NCBI GenBank assembly: GCA_002726205.1
Contig: PBSL01000060.1
Span: 1-35,454 of the forward strand
Length of the DNA: 35,454 nucleotides
Origin: Planctomycetaceae bacterium
GTDB lineage: Bacteria > Planctomycetota > Planctomycetia > Planctomycetales > Planctomycetaceae
Direction of reading: 5' to 3'
Positions 16,991-25,497 of this stretch are shown here, one piece after another (the stretch's first letter is position 1; each line of letters begins with the position of its first letter). A model generated the notes under the pieces. The model made no database searches. It had not been told where the DNA came from and worked only from the letters and a program-made list of their open reading frames with translations. A program made the translations under genes and the position numbers.

Positions 16991-18240
16991 TCGGATGTGT
17001 TCAGGATGCCGGCCGTTTCCTGGGACTGCTGGCTTGCGGTATTGTCTGCGGCTGTGCCGCGGTGCCGACCGGCGAGGCGACCGGGTCGCGGATTCGCCCA
17101 GTGTCCGGGTTGACCGGGTCAGCTCTTGATCAACAGCAACGGGTTGCCGATCGTCAGGGGACGGGCAGTCCAGCCGGCCGGGAAAAACCGGCAGAGCTGT
17201 CTCGTGTGCGACCCGTCTCGTTTCCGGCGATGCCCCGGGAACCCAACACGACCGGTCAGGTCGGTGCGATCGAGGAGGCGAGAGTCGATCAGCACCCCGA
17301 CGAGTACGTGATCGACGGGGGCGATCGGGGGAATCCGATCCACTACGATTCGTTCCTGCGGTACGGTGTGGAGACAGAGGACACGATTGCCGAGTTCACC
17401 GACGACACGGGCAAGAGTCACGTGTTGCCGACCAATCGCGTGGCGATCTACGCTCCGCGGTTTGGAGTTGTAAGATCGGTGCGATTGCCGATTGCCAGTT
17501 TCGGGGTCGAGCGGATGGCCTCCTCCCATCGGTTGGTTCGTGAAAGCCGTTACACCCAGAAGGTTGCCACGCGCCAGCATCGGCAGCAGGAGGCGGTCGC
17601 CAGCAGCCGCGTGCGGAGCCGTTCCAGCGGGTTGTTCGGTGAATCGATCACGGCCGGCGTGTCGAGGTCCCTGCGGACTCGAGAGCACGTCAAGCTCTAC
17701 AACCTCTTCCAGGAAACCAATCGCCTGATCGCCGGTCAGATGGATCAGAAGGACCAGGCCCGCCTGGCAAAGACGATCGACAACGTTGCTGCCTGGGCGA
17801 CCGATCTTCAGCCGGTCGTCACCGCGACAACCGCGGCAGGGCAATCGATTCAATCAACACCGTGGGTTGCGGCAATCACCGGAGTGGAGGTCGATCAGAA
17901 GGAGATCGGCCAACTCAAGATCCTCAAGCTCGCCGATCGCCGCAGCGCGAGTTCCGGGGACATCGTGACCTTCACCTTGAGGTTCGACAACATCGGCGAG
18001 CGACCGTTGCACGACGTGCGGATCATCGACAACCTCTCTCCTCGTCTCGATTACGTTCCCGACAGTGCCACGCTGGGCTTCAGCGACGAGGACGAAAAAA
18101 CACCGCCGGAGAAAGCACGCAGCGGACGCATTACCGACGAGGACAACGACGAGGGCAGCCAGGTGCTCGTGTTTGAACTCGACGAGCCACTGCCCGGCGG
18201 TGTCGGTGGCGTGATCACCTTCCAGGCGAGGGTTCGTTGA
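16987..18240 (+). CDS. putative lipoprotein with C-terminal DUF11-like repeat domain
   Basis: The 417-residue product begins at a GTG (16987) that overlaps the previous stop as GTGA and is preceded by GGAGG six bases upstream, so the start is well supported. It has a lipoprotein signal (LLACGIVCGC, lipid cysteine C23), a Gln/Arg-rich middle with helical stretches, and a C-terminal domain (about 310-415) reading SSGDIVTFTLRFDNIGERPLHDVRIIDNLSPRLDYV. This is the DUF11 / 'conserved repeat' beta-sandwich pattern common in planctomycete surface proteins. A cell-envelope or surface-layer structural role is an inference. A strong terminator follows 80 bases downstream, closing the three-gene unit. 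Confidence 0.88.
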   Translation: MIGCVQDAGRFLGLLACGIVCGCAAVPTGEATGSRIRPVSGLTGSALDQQQRVADRQGTGSPAGREKPAELSRVRPVSFPAMPREPNTTGQVGAIEEARVDQHPDEYVIDGGDRGNPIHYDSFLRYGVETEDTIAEFTDDTGKSHVLPTNRVAIYAPRFGVVRSVRLPIASFGVERMASSHRLVRESRYTQKVATRQHRQQEAVASSRVRSRSSGLFGESITAGVSRSLRTREHVKLYNLFQETNRLIAGQMDQKDQARLAKTIDNVAAWATDLQPVVTATTAAGQSIQSTPWVAAITGVEVDQKEIGQLKILKLADRRSASSGDIVTFTLRFDNIGERPLHDVRIIDNLSPRLDYVPDSATLGFSDEDEKTPPEKARSGRITDEDNDEGSQVLVFELDEPLPGGVGGVITFQARVR

Positions 18241-18320
18241 GCCGACTGCGGGCAGTGCCCGTAAAGACAAGAAACATCGACCGGATCTTCCCCGGTTATG
18301 GCGGATTCCCGCGAATCCGT

Positions 18321-18353
18321 AGCCCGTCACGGTCAGCCGTGGCGGGCTTTTTT
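18321..18353 (+). terminator. rho-independent terminator after the lipoprotein operon
   Basis: AGCCCGTCACGG (18321-18332), a TCAG loop, and CCGTGGCGGGCT (18337-18348) form a 12-bp stem with a single mismatch position, followed directly by a run of six T (18348-18353). It reads only in the plus direction and ends the three-gene lipoprotein unit. Confidence 0.92.
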
Positions 18354-18434
18354 CGTAGCCTCTCGTCGAAACGCTCGTGAGCCGTTCTCGTGACGGGCTT
18401 GCGGTTGCCGTCGGCATCACCTGCAATCGTTGGC

Positions 18435-19559
18435 ATGTTCGAAAGCTGCGATCCCCAGACCGTCGGACTCGACCCGAAACGCTGGCAGGCCGTACTCGAT
18501 CTGGCCGACGGCTGGTGTCGCGCCGACGAGTTGCCGTCGATCGGGATTTTCGTGGCCCGCGGCAACAGGACGACCGGGACCCACCTGTTTGGTCGTCAAC
18601 ATCTTGGCGGGAACCCCGGCACGATTCGCGACGACGCGATGTTTCTGATCGCGTCGATCACCAAGCCGCTCGTCGCGATGTCAGGGCTGTTGCTTGTCGA
18701 ACGCGGCGACGTACGACTCGGCGATCGGGTCAGCCGCTACGTGCCCGAATTTGCCAACAATGGCAAGAACGGGATCACTCTCCGCCACCTGATGACGCAC
18801 ACGTCGGGGCTGCCGGACATGCTGCCGGAAAACCGCGAACTGCGTGAGGCCGGCGCCGGGCTCGATGCGTTCGTCAGCGGAACCTGTGCTGTCACGCCGG
18901 AGTTTCCTCCTGGCCGCGGGGTTCAATACCAGAGCATGGGTTTCGCGATGCTCGGCGAGGTGATTGCCCGCGTGACCGGGATGGCGTGTGCCGACTGGGT
19001 CCGGCAGGAACTGTGCGATCCACTCGACCTCGACGACACCCGGTTGGGCGCTCCGCCGGGGTGGTTTGATGGTGAGTCGGCCGTGGCCGATCGGATCGCC
19101 GAAGTCAGGACCCCCCCGGAACAGGAAGGGGTCGACTGGAACTGGAACCAGCGCTACTGGCGGATGCTGGGCGCGCCGTGGGGTGGGATGTTGACGACCC
19201 CCCGCGATCTCGCCGTGTTGGGTCGAATGATGCTCGACGGCGGCCAGGGCCTGCTCTCGCCGGCGACGGTGCCCGCGGCCAGCCGCAACCAGTTGGCCGC
19301 GATGAAGGACGTCCCCGAGGTCGAGCGTCGCTGTCGGCCCTGGGGCCTGGGCTGGCGATTGAACTGGCCCACGACCAGTGCCAACTTCGGAGACCTGCTC
19401 GGCCCGGCCAGCTACGGGCACTGGGGAGCCACCGGGACACTGCTGTGGCTGGATCCCGACAGCGACACCGTCTGTGTTATCCTCACGACCCAACCGCAGG
19501 AACCTCGTGGAACCTGGATCTCGCGGCTCTCCAACGCGATCGCGGCATCGTTGGCCTGA
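18435..19559 (+). CDS. serine hydrolase of the beta-lactamase / class C penicillin-binding family
   Basis: The 374-residue product has the three motifs of the family: S74-I-T-K77 (nucleophile and base), Y165-Q-S167 (the Y-x-N position, here with Ser), and HWGATG near the C-terminus in place of K-T-G. LRHLMTHTSGLPD and ML-TTPRDLAVLGRMML are typical of esterase or D-aminopeptidase members rather than true beta-lactamases. No signal peptide is visible from the chosen ATG at 18435, so it may be cytoplasmic; a start at 18390 adds a few non-conserved residues. The substrate is unknown. It stands alone between a terminator and the tRNA gene. Confidence 0.9.
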   Translation: MFESCDPQTVGLDPKRWQAVLDLADGWCRADELPSIGIFVARGNRTTGTHLFGRQHLGGNPGTIRDDAMFLIASITKPLVAMSGLLLVERGDVRLGDRVSRYVPEFANNGKNGITLRHLMTHTSGLPDMLPENRELREAGAGLDAFVSGTCAVTPEFPPGRGVQYQSMGFAMLGEVIARVTGMACADWVRQELCDPLDLDDTRLGAPPGWFDGESAVADRIAEVRTPPEQEGVDWNWNQRYWRMLGAPWGGMLTTPRDLAVLGRMMLDGGQGLLSPATVPAASRNQLAAMKDVPEVERRCRPWGLGWRLNWPTTSANFGDLLGPASYGHWGATGTLLWLDPDSDTVCVILTTQPQEPRGTWISRLSNAIAASLA

Positions 19560-19582
19560 GCCCGGACGGGGTCGTGGCGTTG

Positions 19583-19610
19583 TTGAAGGCGACGCAGCGG
19601 GTGCTATACT
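19583..19610 (+). promoter_or_regulatory. promoter of the tRNA-Leu gene
   Basis: TTGAAG (19583-19588) and TATACT (19605-19610) are separated by 16 bases and resemble the housekeeping -35/-10 hexamers. Transcription would begin near 19617, about 15 bases before the mature tRNA. This is the clearest promoter in the window. Confidence 0.72.
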
Positions 19611-19631
19611 GGGCTGATGCCACGGATTACT

Positions 19632-19717
19632 GCGCAAGTGGCGGAATTGGCAGACGCGCCAGGTTGAGGGCCTGGTGGGCCTAACGGCCCGTGGAGGTTC
19701 GAGTCCTCTCTTGCGCA
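19632..19717 (+). tRNA. tRNA-Leu (anticodon GAG)
   Basis: The 86-base sequence folds as a class II tRNA. The acceptor stem is GCGCAAG/CTTGCGC (19632-19638 with 19710-19716) with discriminator A at 19717. The D-arm is GCG...CGC. The anticodon stem CCAGG/CCTGG encloses the loop TTGAGGG with anticodon GAG at 19666-19668, reading CUC/CUU. There is a long variable arm GGGCC/GGCCC, and the T-arm has loop TTCGAGT. The 3' CCA is not encoded (CTT follows), so it is added post-transcriptionally. Confidence 0.97.
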
Positions 19718-19720
19718 CTT

Positions 19721-19745
19721 GGCGGGACGGCAACTCGTCGCCGCC
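19721..19745 (+). terminator. GC-rich hairpin just after the tRNA (possible processing or termination signal)
   Basis: GGCGGGACG (19721-19729) pairs with CGTCGCCGCC (19736-19745) apart from one bulged base, with loop GCAACT. No T-run follows, so intrinsic termination is doubtful. It lies between the tRNA and the convergent sulfatase stop at 19759. Confidence 0.3.
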
Positions 19746-19758
19746 AGTCGCCGGGAAT

Positions 19759-21264
19759 CTAGTCGGTCAACTGGTACGGGTCGCCAAGTCGCTTCATTTC
19801 CCGTTTCAGCAGGTCCTCGAGTTCCCGGCGTTTCGCCGCGTGTTGTGGAGAACCCGCCAGGTTGATCTGTTTGGCCCGCGGCGTGTGCCCGAGCAGTTTG
19901 GTCACGCCCGGCGAACGGTGTTCGACCAGGAATTCGCGGGGGTTGTTTCTGAGATCAAAGAGTTGGGTCCTGCGAACTGTGCCGCCCAGGACGTCGTATT
20001 TGATCAACTTCCAGCCGTCGGTCTTGATCGCTCGCATGCCCGGTTTGGTTCCGCCGGTATAGACCCCGTAAAGGACATCCCGGACGCGTTCGGCCTTACC
20101 TTCCAGGACAGCCCGAAAACTCTTGCCCTCGACGCTCGCCGGTGCGGCGATTCCCGCCAGGTCACAAAGCGTCGGCAATACGTCGAGCAGGTAGGTGTAA
20201 CCGGAGGCTCGCGTGCCGGGTTTGATTCCCGGACCAGTGGCGATCAGGGGGACCCGCCAGGTGTGTTCGTAGAGGTTCTGCTTTCCGGTCAACCCGTGCC
20301 GTCCGACTGCAATGCCGTGATCGGAGGTGAAGAAGACGTAGGTATTGTCGCGTTCACCGAGCGCGGCGAGTTTTTTGAGCACGCGTCCAACCTGTCGATC
20401 GATGTTCTCGATGCAGGCATACTCGCGCCCCAGCTCGTTTCGGATCGTGGCCTCGTCCCGCCGTTTCAGCACGCCCTGGACACGGACCTCGTCGCGGAGT
20501 CCGGGATGTCCGTGGGGGAAGGGATGGGCCGGCAGGTAGTTGAGCGGTAAGGGGGGCGCTTTCGGGTTGGGAACAGTCAGCTCACCCCGGTTGACGGCGC
20601 CGTAACGGGCCGCCAGTTCCGGAATGGCATTGCGTGGATCGTGTGGATGAGAGAATCCGAAGTAGATCAGGAAGGGATCACGGTCCCGGGTCTCTTGACG
20701 CTGCTCGAGAAACTCCAGTACCTGGTCTCCATGCCAGCGGCTGCCCCCCTCGGGGGTCCCCTGCCGCTTGGTTGCGACCCGGCTGACGGTGAACTCCGAG
20801 TTGGCCTGCTTGAAGCTGTTTCCTCGTTTGCAGGTGCGAAAGGTGTCGTAGCCGGCCCGGTTGAAGACCGCGGCCAGGCTTTCGCGGGCCGCCTGGGCAC
20901 GAAACATCTTCGACTGGGAAATCCCCGGTCCACGGGCACCAGGGATTCGCCAGACCGTACGACCGGTCATGATCATTGTCCGCGAGGGAGTGCAGACGGC
21001 ACCCGACCAGGACCCCATGTGGTGGGCGTCGTCCAACACGATGCCCCGCTTGGCCAATCGGTTGATATTGGGCGTTTGGCAAACGGTGTTGCCATAGGCG
21101 GAGAGCGTTTCGGGCGACTGGTCGTCGGTCAGGATGAACAGGAAATTGGGGCGTTTCTGCTTCGGCGCAGTCGCCGCCCGGACCGGGGCGATCCAGAGAG
21201 TGACGGAAAACGCGGCGACCAGACTCGCCGACAAACCGGATCGAGACAGGCGAAAAGACATCAT
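19759..21264 (-). CDS. exported sulfatase (type I, formylglycine-dependent)
   Basis: The 501-residue product has a signal peptide (about 1-30, ending PVRA) and the sulfatase fold. RPNFLFILTDDQ gives the calcium-binding Asp pair, C91-T-P-S-R95 is the cysteine to be converted to formylglycine, and GFSHPHDPR and FFTSDHGIAVGRHG are further metal-site segments. Such enzymes hydrolyse sulfate esters, in planctomycetes mostly from algal polysaccharides. The exact substrate cannot be read. The start is the ATG at 21264, preceded by GAGGG at seven bases; an adjacent ATG at 21261 is equally possible. It is convergent with the tRNA and divergent from map. Confidence 0.95.
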   Translation of the reverse strand: MMSFRLSRSGLSASLVAAFSVTLWIAPVRAATAPKQKRPNFLFILTDDQSPETLSAYGNTVCQTPNINRLAKRGIVLDDAHHMGSWSGAVCTPSRTMIMTGRTVWRIPGARGPGISQSKMFRAQAARESLAAVFNRAGYDTFRTCKRGNSFKQANSEFTVSRVATKRQGTPEGGSRWHGDQVLEFLEQRQETRDRDPFLIYFGFSHPHDPRNAIPELAARYGAVNRGELTVPNPKAPPLPLNYLPAHPFPHGHPGLRDEVRVQGVLKRRDEATIRNELGREYACIENIDRQVGRVLKKLAALGERDNTYVFFTSDHGIAVGRHGLTGKQNLYEHTWRVPLIATGPGIKPGTRASGYTYLLDVLPTLCDLAGIAAPASVEGKSFRAVLEGKAERVRDVLYGVYTGGTKPGMRAIKTDGWKLIKYDVLGGTVRRTQLFDLRNNPREFLVEHRSPGVTKLLGHTPRAKQINLAGSPQHAAKRRELEDLLKREMKRLGDPYQLTD

Positions 21265-21363
21265 GATGACCCTCGGGTTCTCGGGAAGGGGGGCTCTCGA
21301 AGAATCTCGCATTCGATCCCGGGCGTCAACCGGGCAGAGACGCGCGACTGCGAACCGTCGTTG

Positions 21364-21393
21364 TTGGCAGCGAACCCGACAAGTCGTTATCGT
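21364..21393 (+). promoter_or_regulatory. possible promoter of map
   Basis: TTGGCA (21364-21369) and TATCGT (21388-21393) lie 18 bases apart in the 218-base divergent gap between the sulfatase and map, about 90 bases before the map start. The match to housekeeping consensus is moderate. Confidence 0.3.
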
Positions 21394-21482
21394 TGGTCGC
21401 GAATCCGGACACGGGGAAAACCAGGCCGCGTGTCGGTGTCGGACTGGTTGACGAGAAACCGATTGGGGACGGGTTGTCCATC

Positions 21483-22289
21483 ATGCGTCGTCGTATTCCA
21501 CTGTTCAACACCGAGGCCGAGCGGGACGGGTTGCGTCAGGCCTCGAGGTTCAACGCCGAACTGCTGGATTTTCTCAGGCCTCAGGTGGTCGCCGGCACCA
21601 CCACGCAGGAAATCGATCGGCTGGCCTATTCCTACACGCTCGATCACGGACACACGCCCGCCTGCCTCGGCTACCCCGGCCCGGTCGTGCCCTATCCCAA
21701 GAGCATTTGCACGAGCATCAACGACGTGGTGTGCCACGGTGTTCCCGACGACCGACCGCTGGAATCCGGGGACATCATCAACGTCGACTTGACGACAATC
21801 GTCGATGGCTGGTTCGGTGACCAGTCGGAGACGTTTCTGATCGGAGAGGTCAGTGACGAGGCGCGTAAGGTGGTGCAGGTCGCCTTCGATTGTCTGTACC
21901 TGGGCATCCAGGCGATCGGGCCTGGCGGACATGTTGATGAGATCGGCCGGGCCATTTACGACCATGCCCGCGGCCAGGGAATGGACGTTGTCCGCGAGTA
22001 CCAGGGACACGGGATCGGCCGCAAGTTTCACCAGGAACCCGGGATCCCGCACCTGCCCTCCCGGACGCCCAACCGGACCGCGATTCCACCGGGCACCTGC
22101 TTCACGATCGAGCCGATGATCAACACGGGAACCTGGCACACCGTCATGGACGAAAGTGACGGCTGGACCGTACGCACCCGCGACGGGGGACTCTCGGCAC
22201 AGTGGGAGCACACGTTGCTGATGACCGAGGAGGGAGTCGAGATTCTCACGCGGACTGAAAACGGGCCACGCGAAGGGCATCGGTTCTAG
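21483..22289 (+). CDS. map: methionine aminopeptidase, type I
   Basis: The 268-residue enzyme removes the N-terminal methionine of nascent proteins. All five metal ligands of the family are visible: D102 in INVDLT, D113 in GDQSETF, H176 in QGHGIGR, E210 in FTIEPMI and E242 in QWEHTLL. The substrate-pocket segment [11 protein letters not shown] contains H85. Length matches the type I enzyme of E. coli (264). The start ATG at 21483 gives [13 protein letters not shown]; the open frame continues 30 codons upstream with non-conserved sequence. It stands alone rather than in the usual ribosomal-protein/adk context. Confidence 0.96.
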   Translation: MRRRIPLFNTEAERDGLRQASRFNAELLDFLRPQVVAGTTTQEIDRLAYSYTLDHGHTPACLGYPGPVVPYPKSICTSINDVVCHGVPDDRPLESGDIINVDLTTIVDGWFGDQSETFLIGEVSDEARKVVQVAFDCLYLGIQAIGPGGHVDEIGRAIYDHARGQGMDVVREYQGHGIGRKFHQEPGIPHLPSRTPNRTAIPPGTCFTIEPMINTGTWHTVMDESDGWTVRTRDGGLSAQWEHTLLMTEEGVEILTRTENGPREGHRF

Positions 22290-22298
22290 AAACCGACC

Positions 22299-22328
22299 TT
22301 GCCTTGGAACCGCGACGCCGGGTATAGG
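22299..22328 (+). promoter_or_regulatory. possible promoter of the metallophosphoesterase gene
   Basis: TTGCCT (22299-22304) and TATAGG (22323-22328), 18 bases apart, lie just after the map stop and would start transcription near 22335, about 40 bases before the ATG at 22376. Confidence 0.35.
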
Positions 22329-22375
22329 ATCGGGCGACCCGACGGCTTTCCGCGTGATTGTTCGAGTCCTCGCTG

Positions 22376-23206
22376 ATGCCTTGCCAGATGCCGACTTCCC
22401 GGGATGAATTGCCTGCCGGACCATCACTGCCCACGCGGATCAATGGACCCGTGGCGTTGATCGGCGACGTGCACGGACAGTTGGAACTCCTCGATCGGCT
22501 GCTGGATCGGTTGGCTTGTCTCAGCGATTTTCAGCAACGCTGGATCGTGTTGCTGGGTGACCTGGTCGATCGCGGTCCGGATTCCCGTGGCGTGATCGAG
22601 CGTGTGCTCGAACTGACCGTCTCTCATCCACGCACAACCGTCGTGTGTGGGAACCACGATCTGGCGATGGCCGCAACACTGGGACTGCTGCCGGTACCCG
22701 AGGAGGCCCAGTGGCCCCAGCGGTGGACGCGTGGATACCAGTGCGAGCCGACGTTCGCTTCCTACGGGGTCTCACCGCATGACATCGACGGTCTCAGGCA
22801 GGCGATTCCCGCCACGCACGCCAAATTGCTGGCCGCTTTGCCCTGGGTGGTCGAGCATCCCGAGGTGCTGTGTGTTCACGCCGGACTCCCCGACGAGATG
22901 CCACTGGAGACCCAGTTGAAGATCCTGCGACAACGGGACTTCTCGCTGCACCGTCCTCCGTGGCTGTGCCGCAAGGACCTGGGCGAGACATCCGGACCCC
23001 GCGGCTGTCGGGTGCCGATCGCGTCCGGCCACGTGCCTCGACACGAGGTCCATGTCGGAGCACGCCGTTACCTGCTGGATACCACCGGCGGCCTCGGCGG
23101 GGAACTCAGCGGGTTGTTGCTGCCGGAACTTCAACTGGTGACGTCTGCACGTGACCCGCGACCGATTCGCAGGGGTTGGTGGCCGTTCCGCAAACGCGTC
23201 GCCTAG
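22376..23206 (+). CDS. PPP-family metallophosphoesterase (ApaH / serine-threonine phosphatase-like)
   Basis: The roughly 276-residue product has the full calcineurin-like signature: D31 and H33 in IGDVHGQ, D62 in LLGDLVDRGPDS, and N93-H94 in VCGNHD, followed by later histidines in VLCVHAGLP and IASGHVPRHEVHV. These bind two metals and hydrolyse phosphomonoesters or dinucleoside polyphosphates. Members include bis(5'-nucleosyl)-tetraphosphatase and protein phosphatases, and I cannot decide between them. The start is uncertain among the ATGs at 22376 and 22388; neither has a Shine-Dalgarno sequence. It is convergent with the following sulfatase, whose stop lies 14 bases away. Confidence 0.92.
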   Translation: MPCQMPTSRDELPAGPSLPTRINGPVALIGDVHGQLELLDRLLDRLACLSDFQQRWIVLLGDLVDRGPDSRGVIERVLELTVSHPRTTVVCGNHDLAMAATLGLLPVPEEAQWPQRWTRGYQCEPTFASYGVSPHDIDGLRQAIPATHAKLLAALPWVVEHPEVLCVHAGLPDEMPLETQLKILRQRDFSLHRPPWLCRKDLGETSGPRGCRVPIASGHVPRHEVHVGARRYLLDTTGGLGGELSGLLLPELQLVTSARDPRPIRRGWWPFRKRVA

Positions 23207-23220
23207 GCGGTCGGTCGGTC

Positions 23221-24705
23221 CTACTTCTTCAGCTGGCCGGCCGGCCGAACGCCCCGGCCCTTGAGCTTTCTTGCCGAGTCTCCCAACTCGGTTCGTGCCT
23301 GGTCGGCCAGTCGCTTCAGCCGGGCCACGATTTCGGGGTGCCCGGTCAACACGTCGGTCGTTTCGCCGATGTCCTTGTCCAGGTCAAACAGGGCCGTTTT
23401 CGTGCGGGCCTGCTCGTATCGCACCGGCTTGCCCCCGCTACCGCCCTTGCGACCACCCAACGAGCGGTAGGCGTGCGGAAAATGGAGTTTCCAGCGTCCA
23501 CTGCGGATCGCCTGCAGGTGCCGACCCCAGTAGAAGTAGTAGGCCTCGTGCGGGCTGCGGGCGTCCTTGGCATTGGTCATCAACGGCCAGATATCCTTGC
23601 CGTCGATCGGGTGGGGCTGGGGCAGTTTTTCGACACCGGCCAGGTGGGCCAGGGTGGGCAGGATGTCGATCGTGCCCGCCACTTCGTCGCAGACATGCCC
23701 GGTCGGAATCTGTCCGGGCCACCACATCACCGTGGGCTCGCGCTGGCCACCGTCCCAACTGGTCCCCTTGCCTTCTCGCAACGGCAAGGCCCGGCCCGAG
23801 TGAGTCCCGTAGTTCAGCCAGGGACCGTTGTCGGAAGTGAAGATGACCAGCGTGCGGCGATCCAGCTTGTGTTCTCTGAGCGTCTTGACGATCTCCCCGA
23901 CCGACCAGTCGATTTCCATGATCACGTCGCCGTAGAGCCCACGCTTGGATTTCCCGGCAAACTTCTTGCTGACGTAGAGCGGAACATGGGGCATCGAGTG
24001 CGGCACGTACAGGAAAAACGGCCGGTCCTTGTTCTGCTTGATGAAGCCGACGGCTCGCTCGGTGTACCAGGTGGTCAACTGGGCCTGTTCCTTGCCGGTG
24101 ACACGGGGATTGACGATCTTTTCGCGGTCAAACAGGGGCAGGTGAGGCCAGCGTTTCAGCCGTTCGGCAAATGGCAGGTGAGCGACCCCGGGATGGAAGG
24201 GCCACATGTCGTTGGAATAGGGCAGGCCGAAGTAATCGTCGAATCCGTGTCGTGTGGGCAGGAACTGGGGGTGGTGACCGAGGTGCCATTTCCCGTAGAT
24301 CGCCGTGGCGTAGCCGCGGGTCTTGAGCACCTCGGCGATCGTCCACTCGTTGTCGTGAATCCCGTTACGTGACCTGGGTCCCAGTGCACCCTGGATCCCA
24401 ATGCGATTGGGATAGCAGCCGGTCAACAGTGCCGCCCGGGAGGCCGAACAGACCGCCTGCGCCGAATAGAAGCTGGTGAAGCGGGCGCCTTGCCTGGCCA
24501 ACCGATCGAGGTTGGGCGTGAGAATGTCGGGTGAACCGAAGCAGCCAAGATCCTGGTAGCCCTGGTCATCGGTGAAGACCACCACGAAATTCGGCCGATC
24601 GTTGTCCGCCCGATCAGCGGTGGCCGCAGCCGATATCGGCGACAAACCGATGCAGAAAGCGAGGACGGCAAACGACGAGAGAACCGGTGATCGGACGCGG
24701 TCCAT
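23221..24705 (-). CDS. exported sulfatase (arylsulfatase-type)
   Basis: The 494-residue product has a signal peptide (about 1-28, ending ISAAA) and sulfatase motifs: RPNFVVVFTDDQGYQDLGCFG at the N-terminal metal site, C86-S-A-S-R90 as the formylglycine site (Ala in place of the more common Pro), GKWHLGHH, and VIFTSDNGPW. It belongs to the arylsulfatase A-like group that is greatly expanded in planctomycetes. The substrate is not deducible. The start is the ATG at 24705 where the signal peptide begins; the frame remains open far upstream into the divergent redoxin gene, which is a coding shadow. Confidence 0.95.
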   Translation of the reverse strand: MDRVRSPVLSSFAVLAFCIGLSPISAAATADRADNDRPNFVVVFTDDQGYQDLGCFGSPDILTPNLDRLARQGARFTSFYSAQAVCSASRAALLTGCYPNRIGIQGALGPRSRNGIHDNEWTIAEVLKTRGYATAIYGKWHLGHHPQFLPTRHGFDDYFGLPYSNDMWPFHPGVAHLPFAERLKRWPHLPLFDREKIVNPRVTGKEQAQLTTWYTERAVGFIKQNKDRPFFLYVPHSMPHVPLYVSKKFAGKSKRGLYGDVIMEIDWSVGEIVKTLREHKLDRRTLVIFTSDNGPWLNYGTHSGRALPLREGKGTSWDGGQREPTVMWWPGQIPTGHVCDEVAGTIDILPTLAHLAGVEKLPQPHPIDGKDIWPLMTNAKDARSPHEAYYFYWGRHLQAIRSGRWKLHFPHAYRSLGGRKGGSGGKPVRYEQARTKTALFDLDKDIGETTDVLTGHPEIVARLKRLADQARTELGDSARKLKGRGVRPAGQLKK

Positions 24706-24833
24706 GTGCTGATTCTCCGGATTCGAGGGACTGGGTGACCATCCACAGCCTATTCCCTCGATGGTCGCTTGTGTACCGACAGGGCCGATGCCGCGGCTGG
24801 CTGCCGATGATCCCGTCGGAGCCGGCAGGTCGG

Positions 24834-24839
24834 TATACT
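24834..24839 (+). promoter_or_regulatory. -10-like element upstream of the redoxin gene
   Basis: TATACT stands out in GC-rich sequence in the divergent gap and is the same hexamer used before the tRNA. No good -35 partner is visible. If real, transcription would start near 24846 and favour the internal redoxin start at 24886. Confidence 0.3.
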
Positions 24840-24855
24840 CTGGAGAGGATTCCCC

Positions 24856-25497
24856 GTGATGGCCTGGCGTTCGGGAGCGACGGCGATGTGGCGTGATGTC
24901 CGGGTGTGGTTGATTGGTGTGGTGCTGGCCGGGGCTGGTGTTCTGGACGCCGGCAAGTTCAACGAGAAACTGGACGTGGGCGACCCGGCCCCGCCGTGGA
25001 GCGGGTTGCTGGGCGTGGATGGCAAGCGGCACTCGCTGGGGAATCTCAAGGACGCCGGGGCGGTCCTGCTGGTCTTTCTCTCGAATCGTTGCCCGATGAC
25101 GCGGGCCTACGAGGGCCGGCTCAAGGCCCTGGCCGCCTCTTTCAAGAAACGCGGGTTGCGGGTCGTGGCCGTCAGCATCGGCCAATCGCCCACCGACCGC
25201 TTCGACAAGATGATCGCCCGGTCGGCACTCTCGAAGTACAATTTCCCCTACTGCATCGATCCAACGCAGGAACTGGGCCGTCGCTACGGTGCCACCTGCA
25301 CACCCCAGGTCTTCTTGATCGACAGGAACCGCAAGCTCGCCTACATGGGGGCGATCGACGACAACGCCGATGCCGCCAAGGTGGAATACCATTACCTGGC
25401 CGACGCGATCCGGGCGGTGCTGGCCGGGAAGCGGCCCGAGGTCTTCGAGACGCTGCAGAAGGGCTGCGAGATCAAGTACGCCGGGGAGAGGCGGTGA
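24856..25497 (+). CDS. exported redoxin (thioredoxin/peroxiredoxin-fold protein)
   Basis: The 213-residue product has an N-terminal hydrophobic segment (VWLIGVVLAGAGVLDAG) and an AhpC/TSA-Redoxin domain. C79 in LSNRCPMTRAYEGRL is the likely peroxidatic or redox cysteine, and a second cysteine lies in GATCTPQVFLID, where the cis-Pro loop follows. Proteins of this type reduce peroxides or thiols outside the cytoplasm. Start choice is open: the GTG at 24856 or ATG at 24859 follow GGAGAGG, whereas the ATG at 24886 gives a more typical signal peptide. The gene overlaps the next one by one base (TGATG), so the two are translationally coupled. Confidence 0.9.
   Translation: MMAWRSGATAMWRDVRVWLIGVVLAGAGVLDAGKFNEKLDVGDPAPPWSGLLGVDGKRHSLGNLKDAGAVLLVFLSNRCPMTRAYEGRLKALAASFKKRGLRVVAVSIGQSPTDRFDKMIARSALSKYNFPYCIDPTQELGRRYGATCTPQVFLIDRNRKLAYMGAIDDNADAAKVEYHYLADAIRAVLAGKRPEVFETLQKGCEIKYAGERR

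Noticed and set aside
18435-19559. Antibiotic-resistance beta-lactamase
   Set aside because: It lacks a signal peptide and the K-T-G motif is replaced by H-W-G; it fits the broader esterase/peptidase branch.
22281-22295. Terminator after map (CGGTT/AACCG hairpin across the stop codon)
   Set aside because: The stem is only five base pairs and no T-run follows.
24906-25497. The GGDEF reading frame extending upstream through the redoxin gene
   Set aside because: The upstream part is an alternate frame of the redoxin gene. The ATG at 25497 gives a clean membrane anchor and standard overlap.
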